Source of the DNA: Nonomuraea endophytica
GTDB lineage: Bacteria; Actinomycetota; Actinomycetes; Streptosporangiales; Streptosporangiaceae
Direction of reading: 5' to 3'
Assembly (NCBI RefSeq): GCF_014203235.1
Contig: NZ_JACHIN010000016.1
Span: 185,359 to 249,358, forward strand
DNA length: 64,000 nt
The position numbers and the translations under genes are program-made. The notes under the pieces are model-generated. The model worked only from the letters and a program-made list of their open reading frames with translations. It ran no database searches and was not told the DNA's origin. Positions 35,135 through 44,644 of this stretch are shown one piece after another (within the stretch, counting starts at the first letter, position 1; each line of letters starts with the position of its first letter).

Positions 35135-36100
35135 ATGACCCATCCGCTTGAACAGGTGTTGTTCGAGGTCAAACGTACGATCGTCGGGCAAGACGTCCTG
35201 CTGGAGCGCATGGCCGTGGCGCTGATCGCGGACGGTCATCTGCTGGTGGAGGGCGTGCCCGGTCTGGCCAAGACGCTCGCGGTGAAGTCGCTGGCCGCCG
35301 CGATCGACGGGAGTTTCCAGCGGGTTCAGTTCACGCCGGACCTGGTGCCCGCCGACCTCGTGGGTACGCGGGTCTACCACCAGCACTCCGGCGAGTTCCG
35401 AACCGAGCTCGGCCCGGTCTTCGCGAACCTGCTGCTTGCCGACGAGATCAACCGTGCCCCGGCCAAGGTGCAGAGCGCCCTTCTGGAGGTGATGCAGGAG
35501 CACCAGGTGACGATCGGCCGTGAGACGTTCCGGGTGCCGGAGCCGTTCCTGGTGATGGCGACGGAGAACCCGATCGAGTCCGAGGGGACCTACCCGCTGC
35601 CCGAGGCGCAGGTCGACCGGTTCATGATGAAGGTGGTCGTGGACTATCCGACGCAGTCGGAGGAGCAGGCGATCGTCGCACGGGCGCTGCGTCCGCCCGA
35701 GCCGCCGCAGCCGACGGTGACGGCCGAGGACCTGATCGCGATGCGGGCCCGTGCTCAGCAGGTGTACGTCGATCCGGCCATCGTCGACTACGCGGTTCGG
35801 CTCGTCGCCGTCACGCGTACCCCCGCGACCGCAGGGCTCGGTGAGCTGGAGCGGTACGTCACCTACGGCGCCAGCCCGCGCGCGTCCATCGCGCTCGTCA
35901 CGGGCGCGCGGGCGCTGGCCTTCCTGCGCGGCCGCGACTACGCCCTGCCGCACGACCTGTCCGAGCTGGCACTCGACGTTTTACGGCACCGCCTGGTCCT
36001 GTCCTACGAGGCGCACGCGGACGACGTCGACCCGGACACGATCATCACCAGGGTGCTCGGGGCCGTCCGGGCGCCCGACGTCGTCCTGCAGAACCGCTGA
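35135..36100 (+). CDS. MoxR-type AAA+ ATPase
   Basis: The protein is 321 aa. Walker A is GVPGLAKTLA, Walker B is LLLADEINRAP, and ATENPIESEGTYPLPEAQ with DRFM is the MoxR sensor region. MoxR ATPases work as chaperones with VWA-domain proteins, here the products of the next three genes. The C-terminal lid includes GASPRASIAL, another family signature. AAGGAAGG precedes ATG 35135. Confidence 0.92.
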   Translation: MTHPLEQVLFEVKRTIVGQDVLLERMAVALIADGHLLVEGVPGLAKTLAVKSLAAAIDGSFQRVQFTPDLVPADLVGTRVYHQHSGEFRTELGPVFANLLLADEINRAPAKVQSALLEVMQEHQVTIGRETFRVPEPFLVMATENPIESEGTYPLPEAQVDRFMMKVVVDYPTQSEEQAIVARALRPPEPPQPTVTAEDLIAMRARAQQVYVDPAIVDYAVRLVAVTRTPATAGLGELERYVTYGASPRASIALVTGARALAFLRGRDYALPHDLSELALDVLRHRLVLSYEAHADDVDPDTIITRVLGAVRAPDVVLQNR

Positions 36101-36104
36101 ACCC

Positions 36105-36989
36105 ATGGCCACCGCCCCCGAGAAGCTCCTGCTCCGCCTGGAGTGGAAGGTCGTCCGCAGGCTCGACGGTCGGCTCCAAGGCGCCCACCGCACCGCGCAT
36201 CGCGGCTCCGGGATTGATTTCACCGGTTTGCGGGCGTACACGAGCGGCGACGACGCCCGCCACATCGACTGGAACGTGACCGCGCGGCTGGACGAGCCGC
36301 ACCTGCGGGTGTTCACCGAGGACCGCGAGCTGACGGTGTGGCTCGTGCTCGACCGGTCGGCGTCGATGGCGGCCGGCCGGCCGGGGCGCGGCAAGCACGA
36401 GGTGCTCGCCGAGCTGGCGCTTGTTCTCGCCCGGCTGTTCGGCAGGGGTGGCAACCGTGTCGGCGCGCTGCTGTTCGACGCGGGGGTGTTGCGCGTGGTG
36501 CCGCCCGGCACGTCCCGGCGGCACGCGTTGCGGATCGGCGCCGAGCTGGTACGCACCGCCGAGGCACGCGGCGCCACCACCACGGACCTGGCCGAGATGC
36601 TCGACGCCGCCGGCCGGCTGGCGCGCCGCCGCGCACTTGTCGTCGTGCTGTCGGACTTCATCGGCGACGGCGACTGGGAACGTTCGCTCCAGCGCCTGGC
36701 CCGGCGGCACGAGGTGGTCGCCCTGCGGATCACCGACACCGCCGACGACGTGCTTCCCGAAGCCGGGCTGATCGTCGTCGAGGACGCCGAGACCGGCGAG
36801 CAACTCGTCGTCGACTCCGCCGACCCGCTGCTCCGGGTACGCTTCCGGGCCGCCGTCGACGCCCGCGACGCCCGGCTCACGGCGGGCATGCGGCGGGCCG
36901 GCGTACCCGTCCACCGCATCGGCACCGACCGCGACCTGGTCGAGGCCCTCGTCGAGGTCGTCGCCCGGACCCGGGACCGGTCGCCATGA
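36105..36989 (+). CDS. DUF58 protein
   Basis: The protein is 294 aa. It has the DUF58 signature region GSGIDFTGLRAYTSGDDARH, then IDWNVTARLDEPHLRVF. A VWA-like fold follows, with VLDRSASM (a DxSxS metal-site motif). It starts 4 bp after moxR-like stop. MoxR-DUF58 pairs are partners in many bacteria, where they help assemble or activate secreted or membrane enzymes. Confidence 0.9.
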   Translation: MATAPEKLLLRLEWKVVRRLDGRLQGAHRTAHRGSGIDFTGLRAYTSGDDARHIDWNVTARLDEPHLRVFTEDRELTVWLVLDRSASMAAGRPGRGKHEVLAELALVLARLFGRGGNRVGALLFDAGVLRVVPPGTSRRHALRIGAELVRTAEARGATTTDLAEMLDAAGRLARRRALVVVLSDFIGDGDWERSLQRLARRHEVVALRITDTADDVLPEAGLIVVEDAETGEQLVVDSADPLLRVRFRAAVDARDARLTAGMRRAGVPVHRIGTDRDLVEALVEVVARTRDRSP

Positions 36990-37936
36990 CCCTTTCCTCC
37001 CCGCTGCTGCTGGTCGTCGGGCTGCTCGTCATGGCTGCGCTCGCCTGGGCGGCCGTCGTCACGGCGCGCCGCCGGACGGCGTTGCTCGCGGAGGCGGGGG
37101 TCGCCGTGCCGCATGGCCGCCGGCCGTACCTCGGAGTAAGTCTGACAATCACCGGCGTCGGGGTGCTCGCGCTCGCCACCGCGGGACCAGCCGCCATGGT
37201 GCCGGTGCCGCGGACGGCGGGCACCGTCATCCTCGCCATCGACGTCTCCAACAGCATGGGCGCCGACGACGTCGCGCCCACCCGGCTGGCGGCCGCGCAA
37301 CGGGCGGCCCGCGCGTTCGTGGCGGCGCAGCCCGACAGCGTCGACATCGGTGTCGTCGCGTTCGAACGAGGCGCGCTCACCACCGCCCGGCCCGCCGCCG
37401 ACCACTCCGTCGCGCTCAAGGCCATCGACCGGCTGAAGATCACCGGCGGCACCTCGCTGGGGACGGCCATCACCGCCTCACTGTCGGCGATCACCGGCAA
37501 ACAGGTCACCATCGGGCGCGACGGCACCGCGCCCGACATCGGCTACTGGCCGTCGGCGACGATCGTGATGTTCTCCGACGGGCAGAACCAGGGCGCAGAC
37601 GTCGAACCCGCCGCGACCATCGCACAGCGCGCGAACGTCCACATCCACACCGTCGGCGTCGGCACCACAGCCGGGACGACGGTCAAGGTCGACGGCTACC
37701 ACCTGCAGACCTCGCTCGAACAGGACACCCTCACCTTGATCGCGCAGACCACCGGCGGCGCCTACCACCCCGCCTCCGACACCGCGCGCCTCGACGGCAT
37801 CGCCGACACGATCGACCTGCGGCTCACCGTCTCCGACGAGCCGCTGCCCCTGGCCGGCGGGCTGATCGTCCTCGCCCTGGTGCTGCTCACCGCGGGCGCC
37901 GCGCTCACCGTGCTCAGGTCCGGACGGGTGATCTGA
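36986..37936 (+). CDS. Membrane VWA-domain protein 1
   Basis: The protein is 316 aa; ATG 36986 overlaps the DUF58 stop. Two N-terminal helices and one C-terminal helix bracket a von Willebrand factor A domain with an intact metal site: DVSNSMG, a Thr in GGTSLGTAI, and FSDGQN. It is typical of the BatA-like member of MoxR operons. The domain should face outward. Confidence 0.9.
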   Translation: MTLSSPLLLVVGLLVMAALAWAAVVTARRRTALLAEAGVAVPHGRRPYLGVSLTITGVGVLALATAGPAAMVPVPRTAGTVILAIDVSNSMGADDVAPTRLAAAQRAARAFVAAQPDSVDIGVVAFERGALTTARPAADHSVALKAIDRLKITGGTSLGTAITASLSAITGKQVTIGRDGTAPDIGYWPSATIVMFSDGQNQGADVEPAATIAQRANVHIHTVGVGTTAGTTVKVDGYHLQTSLEQDTLTLIAQTTGGAYHPASDTARLDGIADTIDLRLTVSDEPLPLAGGLIVLALVLLTAGAALTVLRSGRVI

Positions 37937-39004
37937 ATGACGTTCTCATGGCCGTGGGCGCTATTGTCCATTCTGCTCATCCCGCTGATCTTCGCCATCC
38001 GTGAGTGGGCCCGGCGCCGCCGCCGGCGTGCCTCCGTCCGTGTCACCTCACTTGCTCTGGTACGCAGCGCGTTGCCGAGCCGTACCCGATGGATTCGGAA
38101 AATTCCCCCGGCGCTCTTCATATCCGGACTCGCGCTCCTGGCACTCGGAGCCGCGCGGCCACAGGCGTCCGTGCCGGTGCCGTCCACCTCGGCGACGATA
38201 TTGCTCGCGCTCGACACCTCCGGCTCCATGTGCTCCACGGACGTCGACCCCAACCGCATCACCGCCGCTCGGAAGGCGGCGGCGCAGTTCATCGAGTCGC
38301 AGCGAGGCGGGCCGCGCATCGGACTGGTCACCTTCGCGGGCAGCGCCGGCCTGCTCGTCCCGCCCACCGACGACACCGACACGCTCATCGAGGCCCTGGA
38401 CGGCCTGACCGTCTCCCGGGGCACCGCGATCGGGCAGGCCATGCTCGCATCGATCGACGCGATCGCCGAGGTCGACCCGTCGGTCGCCCCCACCGGAGCG
38501 GACGTCCCCGCGGACTCCGGCTCAGGCTTCGCCGGCGCGGCGGTCGTCGTGCTCACCGACGGGGCCAACACCCAGGGCGTCGACCCGCAGATCGCCGCCC
38601 AGGAAGCGGCGCTGCGGCGCGTCCGCGTCTTCACCATCGGCTTCGGCACCACGAACCCGGCGCCGATGGTCTGCGACAACTCCCAGTTCGACGGGCGCGG
38701 GTTCGGCTGGGGCGGCGGCGGTCGCGGCGGCTTCGACCGCGGCCGCAACCCCCGCACGATCGACGAGCCGTCACTCAAGCAGATCGCCCAGACCACCGGC
38801 GGCTCCTACCACCGAGCCGAGAACGCCGGCCAACTCCAAACCGCCCTCGACACACTGCCCGGCAGCTTCACCGTCGTCCAGCAGCGGATCGACACCGCCG
38901 CCTACTTCGCTGCCGGCGGCGCCGTCCTCATCGCCCTGGCCCTGGCTCTGTCCCTCTGGTGGAACCGGCCCCTACGTCCCGTATCGAGCGGCGATGTCCG
39001 GTGA
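37937..39004 (+). CDS. Membrane VWA-domain protein 2
   Basis: The protein is 355 aa; the ATG follows the previous stop directly. The metal site is DTSGSM, the Thr is in RGTAIGQAM, and TDGANTQG completes the set. A glycine/arginine-rich insert (GWGGGGRGGFDRGRN) interrupts the end of the domain. One or two helices precede the domain and one ends it. It is the second VWA partner of the MoxR ATPase; its end overlaps the convergent DUF899 gene by 33 bp. Confidence 0.9.
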   Translation: MTFSWPWALLSILLIPLIFAIREWARRRRRRASVRVTSLALVRSALPSRTRWIRKIPPALFISGLALLALGAARPQASVPVPSTSATILLALDTSGSMCSTDVDPNRITAARKAAAQFIESQRGGPRIGLVTFAGSAGLLVPPTDDTDTLIEALDGLTVSRGTAIGQAMLASIDAIAEVDPSVAPTGADVPADSGSGFAGAAVVVLTDGANTQGVDPQIAAQEAALRRVRVFTIGFGTTNPAPMVCDNSQFDGRGFGWGGGGRGGFDRGRNPRTIDEPSLKQIAQTTGGSYHRAENAGQLQTALDTLPGSFTVVQQRIDTAAYFAAGGAVLIALALALSLWWNRPLRPVSSGDVR

Positions 39005-39652
39005 TTCGGGCCAGCCGCTGTAGGCGGGCGACTTCGGCCAGCCGTCGGGCGAATCCTGCCATTCCTCCTGCCGACCGTAGGGCAGCAGGTCGATCAGCGG
39101 GAACGTGTGGCTGATCTGCTCGGTACCTCGGCCGTTCGTGTGCCAGGTGCGGTACACGCTGTCGCCGTCGCGCAGGAACACGTTGACCGCGAATCCTTCA
39201 CCCGGTCCCGCGCCCACGTCGGCGCCGAACGAGCTGTTCGCCGTCGAGTACCAAGCCATCTGGTTGCCTACGCGTCGTTTGTAGGCGAGCGCTTCGTCGA
39301 TCGGGCCCTGCGTGACGATGACGAACCGGGCGTCGTAGTTGTCCAGGAAGTGCAGCCGGGTGTACTGCGAGGTGAGCCCGGTACAGCCTGAACACTGCCA
39401 TTCCTCGTCCGGGAACCACATGTGGTTGTAGACGATCAGTTGCCTCTTGCCGTCGAAGATGTCCGTTAGCCGGATCTTCCCGTTCTCGCCCTCCAGGGTG
39501 TAGTCGGGCATCTTCACCATCGGGAGGCGGCGGCGTTGGGCGGCGATCGCGTCCAGTTCCCGGGTCGCTGCCTTCTCCCTGGTACGCAGCGCATCCAGCT
39601 CACGCTGCCAGGTGTCGGCGTCGACGACGGGCGGAAGTGCGTTGGTGCTCAT
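38972..39652 (-). CDS. DUF899 thioredoxin-like protein
   Basis: The protein is 226 aa from ATG 39652, which has GGGG six bases upstream. It shows the DUF899 order: LPMVKMPDYTLEGENGKIRL, then YNHMWFPDEEWQCSGCTGL with a CxxC in a thioredoxin-like position, RFVIVTQGP, and GFAVNVFLRDGDSVYRTW. Function in the family is unknown; an oxidoreductase role is inferred from the fold. Confidence 0.88.
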   Translation of the reverse strand: MSTNALPPVVDADTWQRELDALRTREKAATRELDAIAAQRRRLPMVKMPDYTLEGENGKIRLTDIFDGKRQLIVYNHMWFPDEEWQCSGCTGLTSQYTRLHFLDNYDARFVIVTQGPIDEALAYKRRVGNQMAWYSTANSSFGADVGAGPGEGFAVNVFLRDGDSVYRTWHTNGRGTEQISHTFPLIDLLPYGRQEEWQDSPDGWPKSPAYSGWPESPDIAARYGT

Positions 39653-39787
39653 GGGTTCCCCCATTGATCATCGCTGTGACTTGCCGTGCACAGAGGTAGA
39701 CCTACCCTGACGGCGAAATTCATCGGTGGAGGTCAGGTCACTCAATACGGTGAGGTGTTACGGGTTCACCTGATGCGCCCGTTGTGT

Positions 39788-39809
39788 TTGACTCCTGGCG
39801 TGTAGCCAC
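39788..39809 (+). promoter_or_regulatory. Promoter-like block shared with the first cassette (copy 2)
   Basis: TTGACTCCT (39788-39796) and TGTAGCCAC (39801-39809) repeat the block at 16989-17010 with the same spacing, and lie the same distance before ATG 39827. The flanking bases and the spacer differ. Confidence 0.5.
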
Positions 39810-39826
39810 GCCCTCAGGGAGGGGTC

Positions 39827-41590
39827 ATGGGGGAGTTCGTCGGGATCGATCCCCTTGGCGCGGAGAAGTTGATCCGCGAGATGGAAGCCGGGAAGAACAT
39901 CCTCGGCAGGACGCGTCCGGGGCTTGAGGCGGCGATCACGGAGGCGGGCGAGGGCTGGACCGGCCAAGGGGGTGCTGCCGCGATGCACCGCGTCTGGGCG
40001 TTCTTCCACGAGTCGCAGCGGGATCTCAAATGGCGCATAGACACCATTCAAGGGATCGTGCCGACCCAGCAGAAAGGCATGCTGACAGGCACGTTTACCT
40101 TCGGCAGCGTGACCGAGGCCGCGGAGGCCGCCAAGCTGGACGCGAGTGCGATCACTGCCGCGCTCGAACATCACAACCAGTTCCTGTCCGGGCAAAGCTG
40201 GGCCGGGGTGGAGAAGGCCCTTGGCGCGCTCAAGGGCAGGACCGACGACCCGGGCTACTCGGCGGCCCTGCTGACCGCGCTCGGTCCCACGACCTTCCAG
40301 AAATTGCTCCGTGACTGGATGAACACGCAGGCCGCGGGGGCGCGCAGAGGACTGACTTCGGACACGCTCAAGCGCGCCGGTGAGTCCTCGCCCGGACTGC
40401 TGTCCAAGGTCTTCGCCACCGCTGAGAGCTCCGGGCGGCTCGGGAACGAGTGGCAGAAGATGATCGATACTGCTCCGTCGGACATCCTCACCACCCTCGT
40501 TGCGCTGGCCCCGCAGTCCGGTACGTTCCTCAACCGGGTAGCGGCCAACCTGCTGAACCGCCCACCGAACTCCGACACATTTCCCACCGATCCCAACTGG
40601 AACCTGCACAACCTGGCCAAGGCATACGAGTCGAATCCAGAGGCATTCCGCCGCCTGCTGGCCGAGCATCCGAACGAAGCCGGGGTCATGCTGGATGCGT
40701 ACACCATCAGGTCATCAGGCGTTCCCGCTTATGAAGAGACGCTCGCCAGGGCACTGCATGGGGCGCTAAAACCCGGCGCCGGGTCCGTCGACATGCGCGA
40801 GCGTGCGTGGATCACGGTCATCAACAGCATCGGATCCGAGCACACCTGGTGGGTGGGCGGCGGCATCGGCACCTTCGCCGATTCGCCGATCAGCCGGGTT
40901 CTGGCCCAAGACATCACGCCTATCCTCGACAAACTCGCTCGGGGCCAGGCCATGCGGAACTCGCCGGACGTGCCGTACCTGGAGCCCAGGGAACCCTGGG
41001 ACAAACTCGACCCCACGGTGAGCGCCCGATTCCTGGGCGCGCTGATGCAGGACTCCACTGCGGCCGACACGTTGATGAAGGCGGGGGCGGACTACATGAA
41101 GCAGCTGGACATGGGGCGCTTCCATCCCTTCGACCCAAGCAGCTACGCACGAGAAGCGCACATCAACCTGGCCGAACGAACCGGCGCGCTGACAAACCTG
41201 CTGCTGGCCGGCTCAACCTATGCAGAGTGGAGTGATGACGAGCAGGCCGAACGCATGGCCGGCTTCCTCCTCATGCCCGTCGACTTCATCAGCAACAAGT
41301 ACCTGCCTGTCGACAACGCCCTCGTGTCTACGGGTAAGGACAAGGGAATCGACGACGTCAAAGACACGATGAAGAACCTCATCACGGACTACTTCGACAA
41401 GAAGACGCCAGACACCGCCCGGTCGGTCGCCGGCACCTTGGTGAACGAACAGGTCGAATGGCTGAGCCGGTCGCTCCGAGAGAACGGGCAGAAGGCGTTG
41501 ACCGCGTCCGAGACAGCCATGATGCGAGACGCGATGGAAGGCCGGATCCACGACGCCCTGCTCGACGCACTGGAAAGACGGGGAGGCTGA
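39827..41590 (+). CDS. Large protein with WXG100-like N-terminus, cassette copy 2
   Basis: The protein is 587 aa, paralogous over its whole length to the 577-aa product at 17028. Its N-terminal hairpin carries EGWTGQGGAAAMHRVWAF, with the W-x-G turn. No signal peptide or enzyme motif is seen. AGGGAGGGG precedes ATG 39827. Unlike copy 1, no small WXG100 gene follows: the stop is joined directly to a sequence TGACCGTC that also begins the small gene of copy 1. Export by a type VII system is inferred from the N-terminus. Confidence 0.75.
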   Translation: MGEFVGIDPLGAEKLIREMEAGKNILGRTRPGLEAAITEAGEGWTGQGGAAAMHRVWAFFHESQRDLKWRIDTIQGIVPTQQKGMLTGTFTFGSVTEAAEAAKLDASAITAALEHHNQFLSGQSWAGVEKALGALKGRTDDPGYSAALLTALGPTTFQKLLRDWMNTQAAGARRGLTSDTLKRAGESSPGLLSKVFATAESSGRLGNEWQKMIDTAPSDILTTLVALAPQSGTFLNRVAANLLNRPPNSDTFPTDPNWNLHNLAKAYESNPEAFRRLLAEHPNEAGVMLDAYTIRSSGVPAYEETLARALHGALKPGAGSVDMRERAWITVINSIGSEHTWWVGGGIGTFADSPISRVLAQDITPILDKLARGQAMRNSPDVPYLEPREPWDKLDPTVSARFLGALMQDSTAADTLMKAGADYMKQLDMGRFHPFDPSSYAREAHINLAERTGALTNLLLAGSTYAEWSDDEQAERMAGFLLMPVDFISNKYLPVDNALVSTGKDKGIDDVKDTMKNLITDYFDKKTPDTARSVAGTLVNEQVEWLSRSLRENGQKALTASETAMMRDAMEGRIHDALLDALERRGG

Positions 41591-41692
41591 CCGTCATTCT
41601 GGCCAGGCGCACGGATACGGCTAGCCTCAGGCCAAGCTGGAGAACTCGTGCCTGGCCACAGGATCAGAGGTTCCTGATCCCAGGTGACGCGT

Positions 41693-42184
41693 TCAGGCCT
41701 TGACGGGATAGCACTCCGTCTTGCCGATGATCATGACGTTGGGTGTCGAATCCGTGCGGGCGAGCAGGACGAAGGTCACCCGGGCCTTGGGATTGACCAC
41801 CACGGCAACGCTCACGTCGTCTTCCCAGAGATCGAGGTTGTCCACGACCTGAGTGGAGTAGCCCTTGCCGATGAGCTGGCCTTTCAGCAGCCCGACAAGG
41901 TTGGTCGCACTCTCCGCGGACGGTTTCGCGAAGTTCCCCTTGGCGATGTAGAAGCGTTGCTCCTCGTCGGTGAGGCAGGTCGAGTCCCGGTCCTGGTCGG
42001 CCCGCTCTTTCGTCAGCTCGGTCAGACCTGCCTCGATGCCCGACAGCACCGCGTCACCGTCGCTCACGAGCTGCTGCGTAGCCTCTGCCAATGTCGGCCG
42101 CTCTGACTCACCCGAGCACGCCGTCAAGGCCACGCAACAGATAAGTGTCGCGGCAATTGCCGTCGAATACGCAGTAGGGCGCAC
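41693..42184 (-). CDS. Lipoprotein, cassette copy 2
   Basis: The protein is 163 aa, from a GTG, paralogous to the 19043-19543 product. The signal ends CVALTACSG, a lipobox. Shared features are PTLAEATQQLV, an internal Cys (STCLTDEEQRF), and the ending NVMIIGKTECYP. Convergent with the large WXG100-like gene, as in copy 1, with a gap of 102 bp that I find empty. Confidence 0.75.
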   Translation of the reverse strand: MRPTAYSTAIAATLICCVALTACSGESERPTLAEATQQLVSDGDAVLSGIEAGLTELTKERADQDRDSTCLTDEEQRFYIAKGNFAKPSAESATNLVGLLKGQLIGKGYSTQVVDNLDLWEDDVSVAVVVNPKARVTFVLLARTDSTPNVMIIGKTECYPVKA

Positions 42185-42408
42185 GCCCGGACCTTATCTG
42201 ACCGTATCCCGCTCGTACATCTGTTCCTTCCACCAATGGTGAGCCGCGATGAGAATCGGCCTACCGTCGGTCCGAGCTCAGGGTGGGCGGGGTCCATCCA
42301 CGCCAAATCAGCTGCGGATGTAGAAAGATCGCTGTGCGCGTCGCCATAGCTTGGAGTGCTTACCTGCCGGGCTCCCACGGCGGGCACGCTGAGCCGACCG
42401 TCGTCGAC

Positions 42409-44523
42409 TCAGGCTGGAGTCTCGGGCTGAGTGATCCGCCGGACGAATTCCTCCCGCAGGTCGGCGAGCGGCTTGAGCCCTTCGTCGGTGCCGGTGTACC
42501 AGAATGCCCACCCGTCGCATTGCTTTACATCGAGCACGGCGCAGGCAGCGCTAGTTGGGGTGTCGAAGATCTGGCCCTCAAGCTCGACTTTGCCCTCGGC
42601 AGTGACCACCGCCGACGCGTCCGTACCGTGCTGCAGGTCCACCAGTTCGGCTCCGACGTCCAGGAGAGCGAGCTGGAGGAGGTGAGAGAGCCCGGCCTCG
42701 GAGACGCCTGCCGGTGCCGGGGCGCTGTCGGGCTTCCCGGGTACCGGATAGTCGGGCTGGTAGGAATGCTGGCCGAGCAGGTTGAAGGCGTCCCGGGTGA
42801 CCTGGGCCATGAGGCGGCGCCGTGCCGAAAGGAACGTCGGGTAATCCATCTCATGCCAGTCATCCGGCAGGGCGTGCACGTAGGTGTGCTGCGCTAGTTC
42901 GGCGGGGGGCAGGCGGGCTTCCGAGGCTTCCGCCGGCCAGTAGTGGGATGGTGCTCTGTCGGAGATGGCGATGTTGTCGTACCACTCGACGAGTGCCATG
43001 TTGGCGATCTGGTTGATCTTGCTTGCCTCTGTCAGGCCGAGTGTCCCGCGCAGGTATTTGCGCGGGAACAGGTGGTGCCGCTCGATTCCCCTTTTCGCGG
43101 TGACGGCGGGATCGAGCCGGGTGCGTACGCGCACGCGGGACAGTAGCGCAGGTGCGTCGTGGATGTTCAGCGCCGCGATGTAAGCCATGAGCGCAGGTGA
43201 CTTCGCCGCCGAGGTCGCCAGATTGTTGGGCAGCGTGATGGTCCAGAAGTCGTTGGTCAGCGTGTCGTCGATCAGGTGGTTGAGTGCGTCGCAGAACGCG
43301 TGCGCATCACCCGGTGCGATCCCGCCAAGTAGTGCGAAGTCCCGCTCGGCCTGACTTTCGAAGGGGCCGGAGTAGCGGCTGGTGGCGTGCGTCATGAAGA
43401 ACCAGCGGCCGATGACCTCGCGCAGCTGGGGGATCGGCACGCCGTAGTGGACCCGGCCGAAGAGCCACAGTGCGTAGGAGAACAAAATCGCGTTCTCGCT
43501 GGAGATCATCTTGCTGCCTCGGAAGCCGGCCCGCTCCAGGCACAGCAGGAACTCGTGCCAGTGCGTGAGGTTGAGGACGTGGGCCTGTGCGGCTTCGAGC
43601 GTCTCGAACTGGGTCTCCCTGCTCTGCGGTGAGGCGCTGCCCGATTCAAGATCTCGGCCGCGGAGGACGGTGTAAACGTTCTTCAGTACGGCACGGCGGA
43701 ATGCCAGTGCGACGGTCACCCGGAGAAGCTGCGGAGGCTGCGGCTGGATATACCAGTTGAACGGGCAAGCCGTGCCGTGGGCAGGTGTCTTGGCCGCTCT
43801 GCAAAAGTCTTCGAGCTCTCGGCGCCCCTTCTCCCAGAAGACGCTCATCAGCGTGAGAATGAAGTCGGCCTGGTTCAGGGTGACTCCCTCGCTGTTGATA
43901 CGAACGAAGATTTCCGCCACCTGTTCCTCGTTGACCGCACGAGACAACTCCACGATCTTGAAGAGGTAGCCACTGAGGTCGTGCAGTCGGTGAAGGGCGT
44001 CGTCCAGAAGATCCCGCTCTTCCTGGTCCACCTCGCGTTTGCCGGCCAGACGGGCAAGGAAACCTCGTATCGCCTGCCGGAAGTTGCCCGGAGCCCACAG
44101 GACGCTGATGTCCGGGAGAAACTCGGGGTCCTTCTCGATCGCCGCATCTGTGACCGCGAAGGTCCCGTCCTCGGGCCGAAACGCGATTCGGATCCGGTTG
44201 GTGGAGTAGTCCTCGCGGAGAACCTCTACTCCCTTCATCACGGCGTACAGCGAGGTGAGCCGCTGCTGGCCGTCGACAATCAGGTACTGCGGCGCGGCCT
44301 TTCCGGTGCCGATCTGCCGTGCGCCCGGGTCGGCGTCGGTCTTCCAGAACAGCAGGAAGCCGACCGGAAATCCCTTGTACATGGAATCGAAGAGCGAGCG
44401 GACCTTGGTGGCCTGCCAGACGAACGGACGTTGGATGTCAGGCAGGGCGATATCTCCGCGTTCGATGGCCTCGACTATGTTGCCTACCGTGTAACTGGCG
44501 TCGCTGAAGAGCATCGTGGCCAT
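42409..44523 (-). CDS. DUF262-HNH-RAMA protein (GmrSD-like restriction)
   Basis: The protein is 704 aa from ATG 44523 (AGGTGA just upstream). The N-terminal DUF262 domain has IVEAIERGDIALPDIQRPFVW and YLIVDGQQRLTSLYA, a ParB/Srx-like nucleotide-binding pattern. A DUF1524-type HNH nuclease motif follows (IERHHLFPRKYL, then INQIANMALV). The last ~65 residues (LEGQIFDTPTSAACAV, DGWAFWYTG) match a RAMA domain, thought to read modified DNA. DUF262-DUF1524 proteins such as GmrSD cut glucosylated phage DNA. The RAMA tail suggests that this one recognises another modification. Probable partner: the DUF3883 gene 121 bp upstream. Confidence 0.85.
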   Translation of the reverse strand: MATMLFSDASYTVGNIVEAIERGDIALPDIQRPFVWQATKVRSLFDSMYKGFPVGFLLFWKTDADPGARQIGTGKAAPQYLIVDGQQRLTSLYAVMKGVEVLREDYSTNRIRIAFRPEDGTFAVTDAAIEKDPEFLPDISVLWAPGNFRQAIRGFLARLAGKREVDQEERDLLDDALHRLHDLSGYLFKIVELSRAVNEEQVAEIFVRINSEGVTLNQADFILTLMSVFWEKGRRELEDFCRAAKTPAHGTACPFNWYIQPQPPQLLRVTVALAFRRAVLKNVYTVLRGRDLESGSASPQSRETQFETLEAAQAHVLNLTHWHEFLLCLERAGFRGSKMISSENAILFSYALWLFGRVHYGVPIPQLREVIGRWFFMTHATSRYSGPFESQAERDFALLGGIAPGDAHAFCDALNHLIDDTLTNDFWTITLPNNLATSAAKSPALMAYIAALNIHDAPALLSRVRVRTRLDPAVTAKRGIERHHLFPRKYLRGTLGLTEASKINQIANMALVEWYDNIAISDRAPSHYWPAEASEARLPPAELAQHTYVHALPDDWHEMDYPTFLSARRRLMAQVTRDAFNLLGQHSYQPDYPVPGKPDSAPAPAGVSEAGLSHLLQLALLDVGAELVDLQHGTDASAVVTAEGKVELEGQIFDTPTSAACAVLDVKQCDGWAFWYTGTDEGLKPLADLREEFVRRITQPETPA

Positions 44524-44644
44524 GATCACCTGCAAGCTCGAATCGGGCAGTTGATCAGTAACTTTAATTCAGGAGCTCAAGACCGTCTCTCGCTTTGTGC
44601 AGGATGAGGCCATGTGCCGCTTGGCAGGGTCACGTTCATGCCTA

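Noticed and set aside
44524..44644. RNA gene or anti-toxin RNA between the DUF262 and DUF3883 genes
   Set aside because: The 121 bp contain no convincing hairpin series or promoter that I could support.
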